From: ASMP01 sp041484115
GTDB lineage: Archaea > Nanobdellota > Nanobdellia > Pacearchaeales > GW2011-AR1
Assembly: GCA_041484115.1 (NCBI GenBank)
Contig: JBGPHA010000010.1
Coordinates: forward strand, 1-12,700
Length of the DNA: 12,700 nt
Direction: 5' to 3'
Shown: piece by piece, positions 1 to 5,949 of the stretch
Layout: every line of letters begins with the position of its first letter
How positions within the stretch are numbered: the stretch's first letter is position 1
The notes under the pieces: model-generated
What the model was told of the DNA's origin: nothing
Databases searched by the model: none
Seen by the model: only the letters and a program-made list of their open reading frames with translations
Translations under genes and position numbers: made by a program

Positions 1-138
1 AAGATGTCCTGGATTTGGTGCTACTCCAGGGGCCAAAGCATAAACCCCTAACCCCAAAATTGCTAATATACCAATTGTGATTAATGTGTAAAGAATCCTG
101 TTTGAAATTCCCCTCTTGACTTTATTTTTCTTCACCAT
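1..138 (-). CDS. N-terminus of an exported or membrane-anchored protein (partial, runs off left edge)
   Basis: The first 46 codons of a minus-strand gene are visible, starting with ATG at 138 and open to the window edge. The N-terminus is strongly basic (MVKKNKVKRG) and is followed by a hydrophobic stretch at about residues 15-36 (ILYTLITIGILAILGLGVYA). The sequence then becomes Pro/Gly-rich (LAPGVAPNPGHL). This is the layout of a signal peptide or single N-terminal anchor, with the rest of the protein outside the cell. Function cannot be called from this fragment. A TATA-like element (167-174) lies about 28 bp upstream, consistent with a very short leader. It follows metG on the same strand but has its own promoter candidate. 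An alternative reading is a single-pass membrane protein rather than a cleaved one. Confidence 0.75.
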   Translation of the reverse strand, partial: MVKKNKVKRGISNRILYTLITIGILAILGLGVYALAPGVAPNPGHL

Positions 139-166
139 CTTAATTATCAATTAGAAGATTGGAACA

Positions 167-174
167 TATTTAAA
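167..174 (-). promoter_or_regulatory. TATA box for the exported-protein gene
   Basis: The minus strand reads TTTAAATA, centred about 32 bp before the ATG at 138. This places the transcription start roughly 6-7 nt before the start codon. It lies in the 44-bp gap after metG. Confidence 0.5.
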
Positions 175-182
175 CATTTTTG

Positions 183-1616
183 TTATATTTTTTTGAACAG
201 AATCTCTGATTTTTTAACATTCTTAATTGAAAGAGGCTCATTAATTTCTTTAAGATTTATTTTAAAGCCCAGGTTATTAGCAATTCTTTCACTTGTTTCT
301 GGAATAAATGGCCATAGGAGAATTGCAATCGCCTTTATACTGTCTAAAAGTTCATAGAGCTGTTTTTTATCTTTTGTTTCCCAGATTTTATTTTTCTGGA
401 TATATTCATTACAGATATCAATAAAGAAGAATATTTTATTCAGAGCTTTATCAAATTCATAATTCTCAATATTTCTTTCTATTTCATTCTGATTTAATTT
501 TTTCAGGAGTTTATTTTCTGTTCTTTGGATTCCGATTTTTTCAGCCAATCCTGTGACTCTTGAAACAAGGTTTCCGAGTTTGTTCGCAAGCTCGTTGTTA
601 TGTCTTTCTCTTAGGACTTTTTCGGAGAAGTCTCCATCTTCACCGAATGGAATTGCTCTGAATAGGAAGTATCTCGCAGAATCTGTTCCAGCTATTTTAA
701 CTAATTCATCAACATTGATAACTTTTCCTTGAGATTTTGAAATTTTTTCTTTATTAAAAGTCCACCATCCATGGGCAAACACTTTCTTTGGGAGTTCAAT
801 CCCTGCAGAAAAAAGAAATGCTGGCCAATATACGGTATGAAACCAAAGAATATCCTTCCCAATTAGATGAACATCAGCAGGCCAAAATTTTTTCTTTCCT
901 TTTTCTCTGGTTGCGCTGTAATAATTAAAAAGGGCATCAAACCAAACATAACAGACATGCTTTTTATCAAAGGGTAAAGGAATCCCCCACTTAAAACTCG
1001 CTCGTGAAATGGATAAATCTTTCAAACCCTCTTTAACCCTGTTAATGATTTCATTTTTTCTGTAAGAGGGTGAGATAAATTCTGAATTTTTTTCGTAAAA
1101 TTCAAGCAGTTTCTTTTGATATTTTGAAAGCCTAAAGAAGTAACTCTCTTCTTTAACAGTTTCTATTTTTATTTTGTGTATAGGGCAACAGCCATTTATC
1201 AGATCTTTTTCAGTGTAATAAGCCTCGCATTCTGTACAATAAAAACCAGAATATTCTCCTTTGTATATATCTCCTTTTTCGTAAACTTTCTGCAATATTT
1301 TAGAAACAACTTCTTCATGATCCTTATCTGTTGTTCTTATGAACTTATCATATTTAAGGTTGAGTTTTTTCCATGCATCCTTAAATTTTGGGATTAGAAA
1401 ATCAGTAAACTCTTTTGGTGATTTACCCTTCCTCTTTGCGGCATTTTCTATTTTCTTTCCATGCTCATCTGTTCCTGTTAAGAAAAAAACATCATATCCT
1501 TTTATTTTGTACCATCTGGAAAGGATATCTGCCGCTATTGTCGTGTATGCATGCCCCACATGGGGGATATCATTTGGGTAATATATTGGAGTCGTAACAT
1601 AAAATTTTTTTTCCAT
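183..1616 (-). CDS. metG: Methionyl-tRNA synthetase, bacterial one-zinc-knuckle type
   Basis: Class I aminoacyl-tRNA synthetase that charges tRNA-Met (initiator and elongator) with methionine in the cytosol. Seen: N-terminal TTPIYYPNDIPHVGHAYTT with the HIGH-motif variant HVGH at residues 19-22; a single zinc knuckle from Cys127, Cys130, Cys143/144 and His147; GKDILWFHTVYWPA at 253-266; and KISKS (KMSKS motif) at 291-295. A helical anticodon-binding domain fills roughly 330-460. At 477 aa it ends without a C-terminal EMAPII/Trbp111-like tRNA-binding domain. The single knuckle and the motif wording are those of short bacterial MetRS (Thermus-like), not the usual archaeal two-knuckle enzyme, so ancient transfer from bacteria is inferred. 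The ATG at 1616 is favoured because a TATA box lies 21 bp upstream and the N-terminus aligns with the family. Confidence 0.95.
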   Translation of the reverse strand: MEKKFYVTTPIYYPNDIPHVGHAYTTIAADILSRWYKIKGYDVFFLTGTDEHGKKIENAAKRKGKSPKEFTDFLIPKFKDAWKKLNLKYDKFIRTTDKDHEEVVSKILQKVYEKGDIYKGEYSGFYCTECEAYYTEKDLINGCCPIHKIKIETVKEESYFFRLSKYQKKLLEFYEKNSEFISPSYRKNEIINRVKEGLKDLSISRASFKWGIPLPFDKKHVCYVWFDALFNYYSATREKGKKKFWPADVHLIGKDILWFHTVYWPAFLFSAGIELPKKVFAHGWWTFNKEKISKSQGKVINVDELVKIAGTDSARYFLFRAIPFGEDGDFSEKVLRERHNNELANKLGNLVSRVTGLAEKIGIQRTENKLLKKLNQNEIERNIENYEFDKALNKIFFFIDICNEYIQKNKIWETKDKKQLYELLDSIKAIAILLWPFIPETSERIANNLGFKINLKEINEPLSIKNVKKSEILFKKI

Positions 1617-1637
1617 AACAATTTTAAACGAAAAGGA

Positions 1638-1644
1638 TATAAAA
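1638..1644. promoter_or_regulatory. Single TATA box shared by divergent metG and tRNA-Gly
   Basis: The sequence ggaTATAAAAag is the only good TATA element in the 49-bp gap. Its centre, 1641, is exactly midway between the metG ATG (1616) and the tRNA-Gly 5' end (1666), with 21 bp on each side. A purine-rich BRE-like flank (gaaaagga) precedes it on the plus strand. The minus-strand flank is less purine-rich, so the tRNA may be the stronger direction. Confidence 0.7.
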
Positions 1645-1665
1645 AGCTAACTCATTTCTTCATGG

Positions 1666-1736
1666 GCACCAGTGGTTTAATGGTAGAATTCAAGCTTCCC
1701 AAGCTTGTGATCCGGGTTCAATTCCCGGCTGGTGCA
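1666..1736 (+). tRNA. tRNA-Gly (anticodon CCC)
   Basis: A full 71-nt cloverleaf is visible. The acceptor stem GCACCAG pairs with CTGGTGC (1729-1735), with discriminator A1736. The D stem GTTT/GAAT contains two G-U pairs. The anticodon stem is CAAGC/GCTTG with loop TTCCCAA and anticodon CCC at 1698-1700. The T arm is CCGGG-TTCAATT-CCCGG. The 3' CCA is not encoded and must be added enzymatically. No intron. It reads GGG codons. A short T5 tract at 1744-1748 could end transcription. Confidence 0.97.
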
Positions 1737-1761
1737 TGGATTATTTTTCACCCCAGAAAAC

Positions 1762-1769
1762 TATTTAAA
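1762..1769 (+). promoter_or_regulatory. TATA box for the zinc-ribbon/Hsp20-like gene
   Basis: TATTTAAA is followed by 22 nt and then the ATG at 1792, which predicts a leaderless transcript. A purine-rich flank (ccagaaaac) precedes it. Confidence 0.65.
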
Positions 1770-1791
1770 GAAAACTATCTAAAACTTAATT

Positions 1792-2475
1792 ATGTTCGGT
1801 AAAAAAAAATGCGGGAATTGCGGAGAAAAGGTTGGGGATAGTTACAACTATTGCCCTTACTGTAGGATGCCTTTAAAGGACATCCTTGAAGAAGAGGACT
1901 GGGGAATTTTAGGAAAAGATGATGTGATAAATCCCGAGGAAATAAAGCTCCCTATGGGATTAAATGCTTTGTTTAATTCTCTCGTCAAAAATCTCAACAA
2001 ACAAATGAAAGAGTTTGATAATGAAAAGGGAAACAATCAAAATAAAGAACAAAAAATTTCAAAAAAAAGTGGTGGAATAAGCATATCTATAAGCACCTCA
2101 GGAGACAAACCTCCAGAGATAAAAGTGAGAAGCTTTGGTAATGCTCCAAAATTCACAGATAATGGAGTTCAAATAAAAGATAAGACAGAGAAAATCAAGC
2201 TTCCAGCTTCTGACTCCGGGAAATTTGCAGGGCTTCCAAAAGCAGAGCCTCAAACAGACATAAGAAGATTTTCAAACAAGGTTGTATATGAGATAAAAAT
2301 GCCTGGAGTTAAATCATTAGAAAATATATCATTAATTCAGCTTGAAAATAGTATTGAGATAAAGGCTCTTGCAAATAAAAAAGTTTTCTATAAAATTATC
2401 CCCATAAACCTTCCAATAAAAAAGTATAATCTTTCTAAAGGAATTCTGACGTTGGAGCTAGATTCGGTAGAGTAA
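1792..2475 (+). CDS. Zinc-ribbon protein with C-terminal Hsp20/alpha-crystallin-like domain
   Basis: 227 aa. Seen, in order: a rubredoxin-type zinc ribbon from Cys7, Cys10, Cys21 and Cys24; an acidic linker; an amphipathic segment around 53-73 (LPMGLNALFNSLVKNLNKQM); a low-complexity, polar Ser/Lys/Asn-rich region (about 76-160); and a beta-rich C-terminus at about 162-225. The C-terminus contains VVYEIKMPGVKSLENISLIQ and later KGILTLEL, which read like the start and the final strand of an alpha-crystallin (small heat-shock) fold. The protein stops right after that strand, with no tail carrying an I-x-I motif, so classical sHsp oligomerisation is doubtful. Inferred role: a chaperone or adaptor in which the ribbon contacts a partner. 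It sits alone between two tRNA genes with its own leaderless promoter. The fold assignment is from sequence pattern only. Confidence 0.75.
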   Translation: MFGKKKCGNCGEKVGDSYNYCPYCRMPLKDILEEEDWGILGKDDVINPEEIKLPMGLNALFNSLVKNLNKQMKEFDNEKGNNQNKEQKISKKSGGISISISTSGDKPPEIKVRSFGNAPKFTDNGVQIKDKTEKIKLPASDSGKFAGLPKAEPQTDIRRFSNKVVYEIKMPGVKSLENISLIQLENSIEIKALANKKVFYKIIPINLPIKKYNLSKGILTLELDSVE

Positions 2476-2481
2476 GAAAAC

Positions 2482-2489
2482 TTATAAAT
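2482..2489 (+). promoter_or_regulatory. TATA box for tRNA-Ile
   Basis: TTATAAAT within cttataaata, centred about 28 bp before the mature tRNA 5' end. It lies just after the stop codon of the preceding gene. Confidence 0.65.
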
Positions 2490-2513
2490 ATGCAGTTTCC
2501 TGATTAATTAGAC

Positions 2514-2588
2514 GAGCCTGTAGCTCAGCCTGGTTAGAGCACTATCCTGATACGGTAGGGGTCCACAGTTCAAATCTGTGCAGGCTCA
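2514..2588 (+). tRNA. tRNA-Ile (anticodon GAT)
   Basis: A complete 75-nt cloverleaf. The acceptor stem GAGCCTG pairs with CAGGCTC, with discriminator A2588. The D arm is GCTC...GAGC. The anticodon stem is CTATC/GGTAG with loop CTGATAC and anticodon GAT at 2549-2551. The T arm is CACAG-TTCAAAT-CTGTG. No intron and no encoded CCA. It reads AUC and AUU. Confidence 0.97.
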
Positions 2589-2595
2589 TTTTTTT
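2589..2595 (+). terminator. Oligo-T tract after tRNA-Ile
   Basis: Seven consecutive Ts begin immediately after the discriminator base. This suits archaeal intrinsic termination at U-rich tracts and insulates the tRNA from the L15e gene, which has its own TATA box. Confidence 0.6.
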
Positions 2596-2610
2596 AATAT
2601 AAACCTCAAA

Positions 2611-2618
2611 TTTTAAAA
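2611..2618 (+). promoter_or_regulatory. TATA box for ribosomal protein L15e
   Basis: TTTTAAAA is followed by 22 nt and then the ATG at 2641, predicting leaderless mRNA. There is no Shine-Dalgarno sequence before the start. Confidence 0.6.
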
Positions 2619-2640
2619 ACCAACTTTTTCTCAATAATTT

Positions 2641-3153
2641 ATGACACGTGGAATGTATCATTATATCAGAGAAGCCTGGAAAAGGCCAGACAAGAAAGTT
2701 CTGAGAGAGAGAATGATTTCTTGGAGAAGCTCCCCCGTATTCACTAAAGTAGAAAAACCACTGAGACTAGACAAGGCAAGAGCCCTTGGTTATAAAGATA
2801 AAAAAGGTTTTGTGGTTGTTCGTGTAAGGCTGATGCGTGGAGGACATAAAAGATCAAGACCAAATAAAGGCAGAAGAAGCAAGAGGCTTCACACAAGAAA
2901 AAATCTGGGGATGAATTATCAATGGATTGCAGAACAGAGGGTTTCTAGAAAATTTACAAATCTTGAAGTCTTGAATTCCTATCTTCTCGGGAAAGATGGG
3001 GTATATTATTTTTATGAAGTAATTCTCATTGATCCTGAAAGACCTGAAATTAAAAATGATCCCGCATTTTCCTGGATTACAAAATCTGGGAGCAAAGGAA
3101 GAGCTTTTAGGGGTTTGACGAGTTCTGCAAAGAAGTCACGTGGATTAAGATAA
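2641..3153 (+). CDS. rpl15e: 50S ribosomal protein L15e (eL15)
   Basis: Large-subunit ribosomal protein of the archaeal/eukaryotic eL15 family. Seen: the family's N-terminal GMYHYIREAWKRP, then RLDKARALGYKDKKGFVVVR at about 42-61, a strongly basic RNA-binding stretch (HKRSRPNKGRRSKRLHTRK), QWIAEQRVSRKFTNLEVLNS at about 94-113, and the C-terminal GRAFRGLTSSAKKSRGLR. At 170 aa it is somewhat shorter than many archaeal homologues (about 190 aa). The shortening appears to lie within the loops between conserved blocks, and both ends are present. It is transcribed alone from its own TATA box between tRNA-Ile and the ligase gene. There is no bacterial counterpart, which fixes the window as archaeal. 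Confidence 0.97.
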   Translation: MTRGMYHYIREAWKRPDKKVLRERMISWRSSPVFTKVEKPLRLDKARALGYKDKKGFVVVRVRLMRGGHKRSRPNKGRRSKRLHTRKNLGMNYQWIAEQRVSRKFTNLEVLNSYLLGKDGVYYFYEVILIDPERPEIKNDPAFSWITKSGSKGRAFRGLTSSAKKSRGLR

Positions 3154-3159
3154 ACAAAC

Positions 3160-3167
3160 TTAAAAAT
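3160..3167 (+). promoter_or_regulatory. TATA box for DNA ligase
   Basis: TTAAAAAT, centred about 33 bp before the ligase ATG, suggests a leader of about 7 nt. It begins 7 nt after the L15e stop codon. Confidence 0.5.
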
Positions 3168-3196
3168 ATCTGTTTCTTTAATAATCAAAAGAGAAG

Positions 3197-4921
3197 ATGA
3201 TATATCAAAAACTTGCAGATTTTTATAATGAAGCTAGCAACACAACAAAAAGACTTGAAAAAATTGAAATTCTAGCAAAATTTTTAAAAGAAATTTTAGA
3301 ACATGAAAAAGATATTATGTACCTTCTTCTTGGAGATATTTATCCAGAATATGATGAAAGGAGAATTGGAATTTCAAGCCAGCTTGTAATAAAGGCAATT
3401 TCCAAGGCAACAGGAGTCGATGAAAAAAATGTTGTCCATAATTGGAAAGAAATTGGTGATTTAGGGAAAGTTGCAGAGGCTTTGATTGCCAAAAAGAAAC
3501 AATCTACCTTGCATAGACACACTCTAACAACAGAAAAGGTTCTTGAAAACCTGAGAAAGCTTCCTGAATTAGAAGGTAAAGGGACTGTTGGAAAAAAGAT
3601 TTCTTTGATAACAGAGCTGCTAACTTCGGCAAGCCCTATAGAAGCAAAATATCTCATAAGAACTCTTCTTTTTGATTTAAGAATAGGAGTTAAGGAAAGT
3701 ACAATAAGAGAATCTATGGCTGTTGCATTTTTCCATGATAAAAAAGATGCTGCAAAAAAGATTCAAGATGCTATAGATAAAACAAATGATATTAGTTCTG
3801 TTTTTGAGCTCGTAAGAAAAGGAAATATCGAAAATCTTAGTAAGCTTCATCTAGAAGTTGGAAAGCCTATAAAGGCTATGCTTGCACAAAAGGCATTAAC
3901 TATTGAAGAAGCTTTTGAAAAAGTTGGAAAACCCTGTGCAATTGAATACAAATACGATGGCTTCCGACTTATAATACACAAGAAAGAAGATAAAGTAATT
4001 TTCTTTACTAGGCGATTAGAGAACGTAACAAAGCAATTTCCAGAAGTTGTTGAATACATAAAAAAATATGTTAAAGGAAATTCTTTCATCCTTGATTCAG
4101 AGGCTGTTGGATTTCATAAAAAAACAAAAGAGTACATGCCTTTCCAAGATATAAGTCAAAGAATAAGAAGAAAATATGACATAGAAAAAATGCGGGAAGA
4201 GCTTCCTGTAGAAATAAATGTTTTTGATATTCTTTATTACAATGGGAAATCCCTTCTTGATGAACCCTTTGAGAAAAGAACAGAATTAATCAAAAAAATA
4301 GTGAAGAATCATCCTTACAAAATAATACACGCAAAGCAGATCATAACAGAAGATGAAGAAATAGCTAAGAAGTTTTACAAGCAAGCTCTTGAAGACAATC
4401 AAGAAGGTGTAATGTTCAAAAATCTTAAAGCAAAATATCAACCAGGAAGTCGTGTTGGTCATATGTTAAAAGTAAAGCCAGAAGCAAGAGACTTGGATCT
4501 TGTTATAACAGGAGGAGAATATGGAACAGGGAAACGCTATGGCTGGCTTTCAAGTTTTATTCTTTCTTGTAAGACTTCAAAACATAAGAATGAATTTCTT
4601 GAAATAGGAAAAATGGGAACAGGTATCAAGGAAAAATCAACAACAGAGTCAAAGATAGGAATTTCCTTCAATGAATTAACAGAAAAACTTAGGCCTTATT
4701 TTACAGAAGAAAAAGGGAAAATAGTAAAAATAAAACCAAAAGTTGTTATCTCAGTCACTTATCAGGAAATTCAGAAGTCTCCCAATTATAATTCTGGTTT
4801 TGCTCTTAGGTTTCCAAGATTTACAGCTCTTCGTCCCGACAAACATCCAACAGAAGTTGCAACTCTGGATGAAGTAAAAAAAGATTTTGAGTCCCAAAAA
4901 AGAAATTGGAAATATGGTTAG
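3197..4921 (+). CDS. lig: ATP-dependent DNA ligase
   Basis: Joins nicks with 5'-phosphate and 3'-OH ends in Okazaki-fragment maturation and repair, via an enzyme-AMP intermediate. Seen in order: a helical N-terminal DNA-binding domain (about 1-220, including EAKYLIRTLLFDLRIG); motif I KYDGFR with the predicted adenylated Lys252; motif III FILDSEAVGF around 297-306; motif IIIa INVFDILYYNGK; motif IV EGVMFK (403-408); motif V MLKVKP (423-428); then the OB-fold domain ending with RFPRFTALRPDK (538-549), the motif VI region. All nucleotidyltransferase motifs are intact and 574 aa is a normal length for the archaeal enzyme. The stop codon TAG overlaps the stop of the convergent tag gene by 4 bp. 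Its start follows a TATA box with a short leader. Confidence 0.97.
   Translation: MIYQKLADFYNEASNTTKRLEKIEILAKFLKEILEHEKDIMYLLLGDIYPEYDERRIGISSQLVIKAISKATGVDEKNVVHNWKEIGDLGKVAEALIAKKKQSTLHRHTLTTEKVLENLRKLPELEGKGTVGKKISLITELLTSASPIEAKYLIRTLLFDLRIGVKESTIRESMAVAFFHDKKDAAKKIQDAIDKTNDISSVFELVRKGNIENLSKLHLEVGKPIKAMLAQKALTIEEAFEKVGKPCAIEYKYDGFRLIIHKKEDKVIFFTRRLENVTKQFPEVVEYIKKYVKGNSFILDSEAVGFHKKTKEYMPFQDISQRIRRKYDIEKMREELPVEINVFDILYYNGKSLLDEPFEKRTELIKKIVKNHPYKIIHAKQIITEDEEIAKKFYKQALEDNQEGVMFKNLKAKYQPGSRVGHMLKVKPEARDLDLVITGGEYGTGKRYGWLSSFILSCKTSKHKNEFLEIGKMGTGIKEKSTTESKIGISFNELTEKLRPYFTEEKGKIVKIKPKVVISVTYQEIQKSPNYNSGFALRFPRFTALRPDKHPTEVATLDEVKKDFESQKRNWKYG
4876..4901 (-). terminator. Candidate oligo-T terminators for tag, antisense to the ligase tail
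   Basis: The coding strand of the ligase has A7 (4876-4882) and A6 (4896-4901) in its Lys-rich C-terminus. On the minus strand these read as T6 and T7, about 17-42 bp beyond the tag stop codon, where tag transcription should end. Confidence 0.4.
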
Positions 4922-5484
4922 ATTCTCTGGACTTCTTTATACCTAAAGCAGTCAATTGTATGATCATTAACCATCCCTGCTCCCTGCATGAATGCGTAGC
5001 AAATTATCGAGCCGACAAACTTAAAACCTTTTTCTTTCATGTCTTTGCTCATTTCATCTGACTCCTTTGTTTTTGCAGGCAATTCTTTAAGAGATTTAAA
5101 TTCATTTTTTATTGGTTTGTACCCTGTGAACTGCCATATATATTTATCAAAAGAGCCAAATTCTTTCTGCATTTCAAGAAATTTTTTTGCGTTTTCAATT
5201 GCGCCAAGAATCTTTAACTTATTTCTTACAATCCCTACGTCATTCATCAGCCTCTTTATATCTTCTTTATTATATTTTGATATTTTTCCAGCGTCAAAGC
5301 CATGAAAAGCTTTTCTAAAATTCTCTCTTTTTTTGAGAATTGTTCTCCAGCTCAGTCCTGCCTGAAAAGTGTCCAAGAGCAAATATTCAAATAATTTTTT
5401 GTCGTCATGGGAAGGAGTTCCCCATTCTTTATCATGATATTCAATCATATCTCTATCTTCAGTAGGCCATTCGCATCTTTTCAT
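4918..5484 (-). CDS. tag: DNA-3-methyladenine glycosylase I
   Basis: Removes 3-methyladenine from alkylated DNA, leaving an abasic site for base-excision repair. Seen: MKRCEWP at the N-terminus, EYHDKEWG, FQAGLSWRTILKKRENFR, KGFKFVGSIICYAFMQGAG and VNDHTIDCFRY. The zinc-snap ligands of the family are all present as Cys4, His17, His175 and Cys179, at the same numbering as in E. coli Tag. The position matching E. coli Glu38 in the base pocket is Asp38 here (LLLDTFQAGLSW), a conservative change. Length 188 aa is normal. Tag is mainly a bacterial family, so transfer is inferred. It converges on the DNA ligase gene, which could seal the final repair nick. The ATG at 5484 is supported by the N-terminal zinc cysteine and a TATA box 22 bp upstream. 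Confidence 0.96.
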   Translation of the reverse strand: MKRCEWPTEDRDMIEYHDKEWGTPSHDDKKLFEYLLLDTFQAGLSWRTILKKRENFRKAFHGFDAGKISKYNKEDIKRLMNDVGIVRNKLKILGAIENAKKFLEMQKEFGSFDKYIWQFTGYKPIKNEFKSLKELPAKTKESDEMSKDMKEKGFKFVGSIICYAFMQGAGMVNDHTIDCFRYKEVQRI

Positions 5485-5506
5485 GATAATTTGATTTATA
5501 TTTTAA

Positions 5507-5514
5507 TATATAAA
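5507..5514 (-). promoter_or_regulatory. TATA box for tag
   Basis: The minus strand reads TTTATATA, ending 22 nt before the tag ATG, with a purine-rich BRE-like flank (AAAGAA). It is only 3 bp from the plus-strand box of the divergent gene. Confidence 0.65.
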
Positions 5515-5517
5515 TTC

Positions 5518-5525
5518 TTTTAAAT
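5518..5525 (+). promoter_or_regulatory. TATA box for the hypothetical gene at 5546
   Basis: TTTTAAAT is followed by 20 nt and then the ATG at 5546. It is separated by 3 bp from the tag TATA box, so TBP probably cannot occupy both boxes at once. Confidence 0.55.
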
Positions 5526-5545
5526 TCAACTCTTCTAAAAAGATA

Positions 5546-5890
5546 ATGCAAAGAATTACCTCCTCTAAATTAGCAGATTTATTAACTCATGGATTTCAGG
5601 GCGAAGTTGAATTCTCTGGGAATGTTTATTGTACAAGAGAAGATAAGAAAGAGCGCTCTTTTTATGAGAGTTCTGGAAAATTTTCATTAACTCCTGCCGG
5701 AAGTAATCAGAGGGTTGAAGAGGGTTCTTATTTGCTAACTAATTCAGGAAGTTCGTTTTATTTTAAGCCAAAAGAAGGAGAAAAAATAGAATCAAATAAA
5801 CCAGAAAAATATGGAGATGTGATTGCTTTTCCAATAGATTTTCCAACAAATGCTACTCTACAGATAGAACCAAGAGAAATAATGTACTAA
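5546..5890 (+). CDS. Hypothetical protein, 114 aa
   Basis: I do not recognise this protein. It is soluble by appearance, with no signal peptide or membrane segment, and has one cysteine (Cys29). Short alternating polar/hydrophobic stretches with many Ser, Gly, Glu and Lys residues (GEVEFSGNVYCTRED, EGSYLLTNSGSSFYF, ATLQIEPREIMY) suggest a small, mostly beta-strand domain. The gene is supported as real by a leaderless-type TATA box 20 nt upstream, by its full use of the space between tag and TBP, and by the absence of a competing frame. It is divergent from tag and upstream of the TBP gene, which has its own promoter array, so the neighbours give little functional hint. Confidence 0.7.
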   Translation: MQRITSSKLADLLTHGFQGEVEFSGNVYCTREDKKERSFYESSGKFSLTPAGSNQRVEEGSYLLTNSGSSFYFKPKEGEKIESNKPEKYGDVIAFPIDFPTNATLQIEPREIMY

Positions 5891-5903
5891 TTCTTAAATT
5901 TTA

Positions 5904-5944
5904 TTTATAAACCTTTATAAAGCCCCTCCTCTGTTATTTATAAA
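5904..5944 (+). promoter_or_regulatory. Triple TTTATAAA array before the TBP gene
   Basis: Three exact copies of the self-complementary octamer TTTATAAA lie at 5904-5911, 5914-5921 and 5937-5944. The first two start 10 bp apart, about one helical turn. The second is centred 32 bp before the TBP ATG and is the likeliest promoter box. The third overlaps the transcription start that this box would set. TBP would be expected to bind these sites, so autoregulation is inferred. Confidence 0.6.
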
Positions 5945-5949
5945 GCAAT

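Noticed and set aside
1691..1707. Inverted repeat caagc...gcttg resembling a regulatory operator
   Set aside because: It is the anticodon stem of tRNA-Gly.
1551..1802. Plus-strand open frame of 83 codons crossing tRNA-Gly
   Set aside because: It runs antisense to the metG start, through the tRNA and into the next gene's promoter; its peptide has no domain and no promoter of its own.
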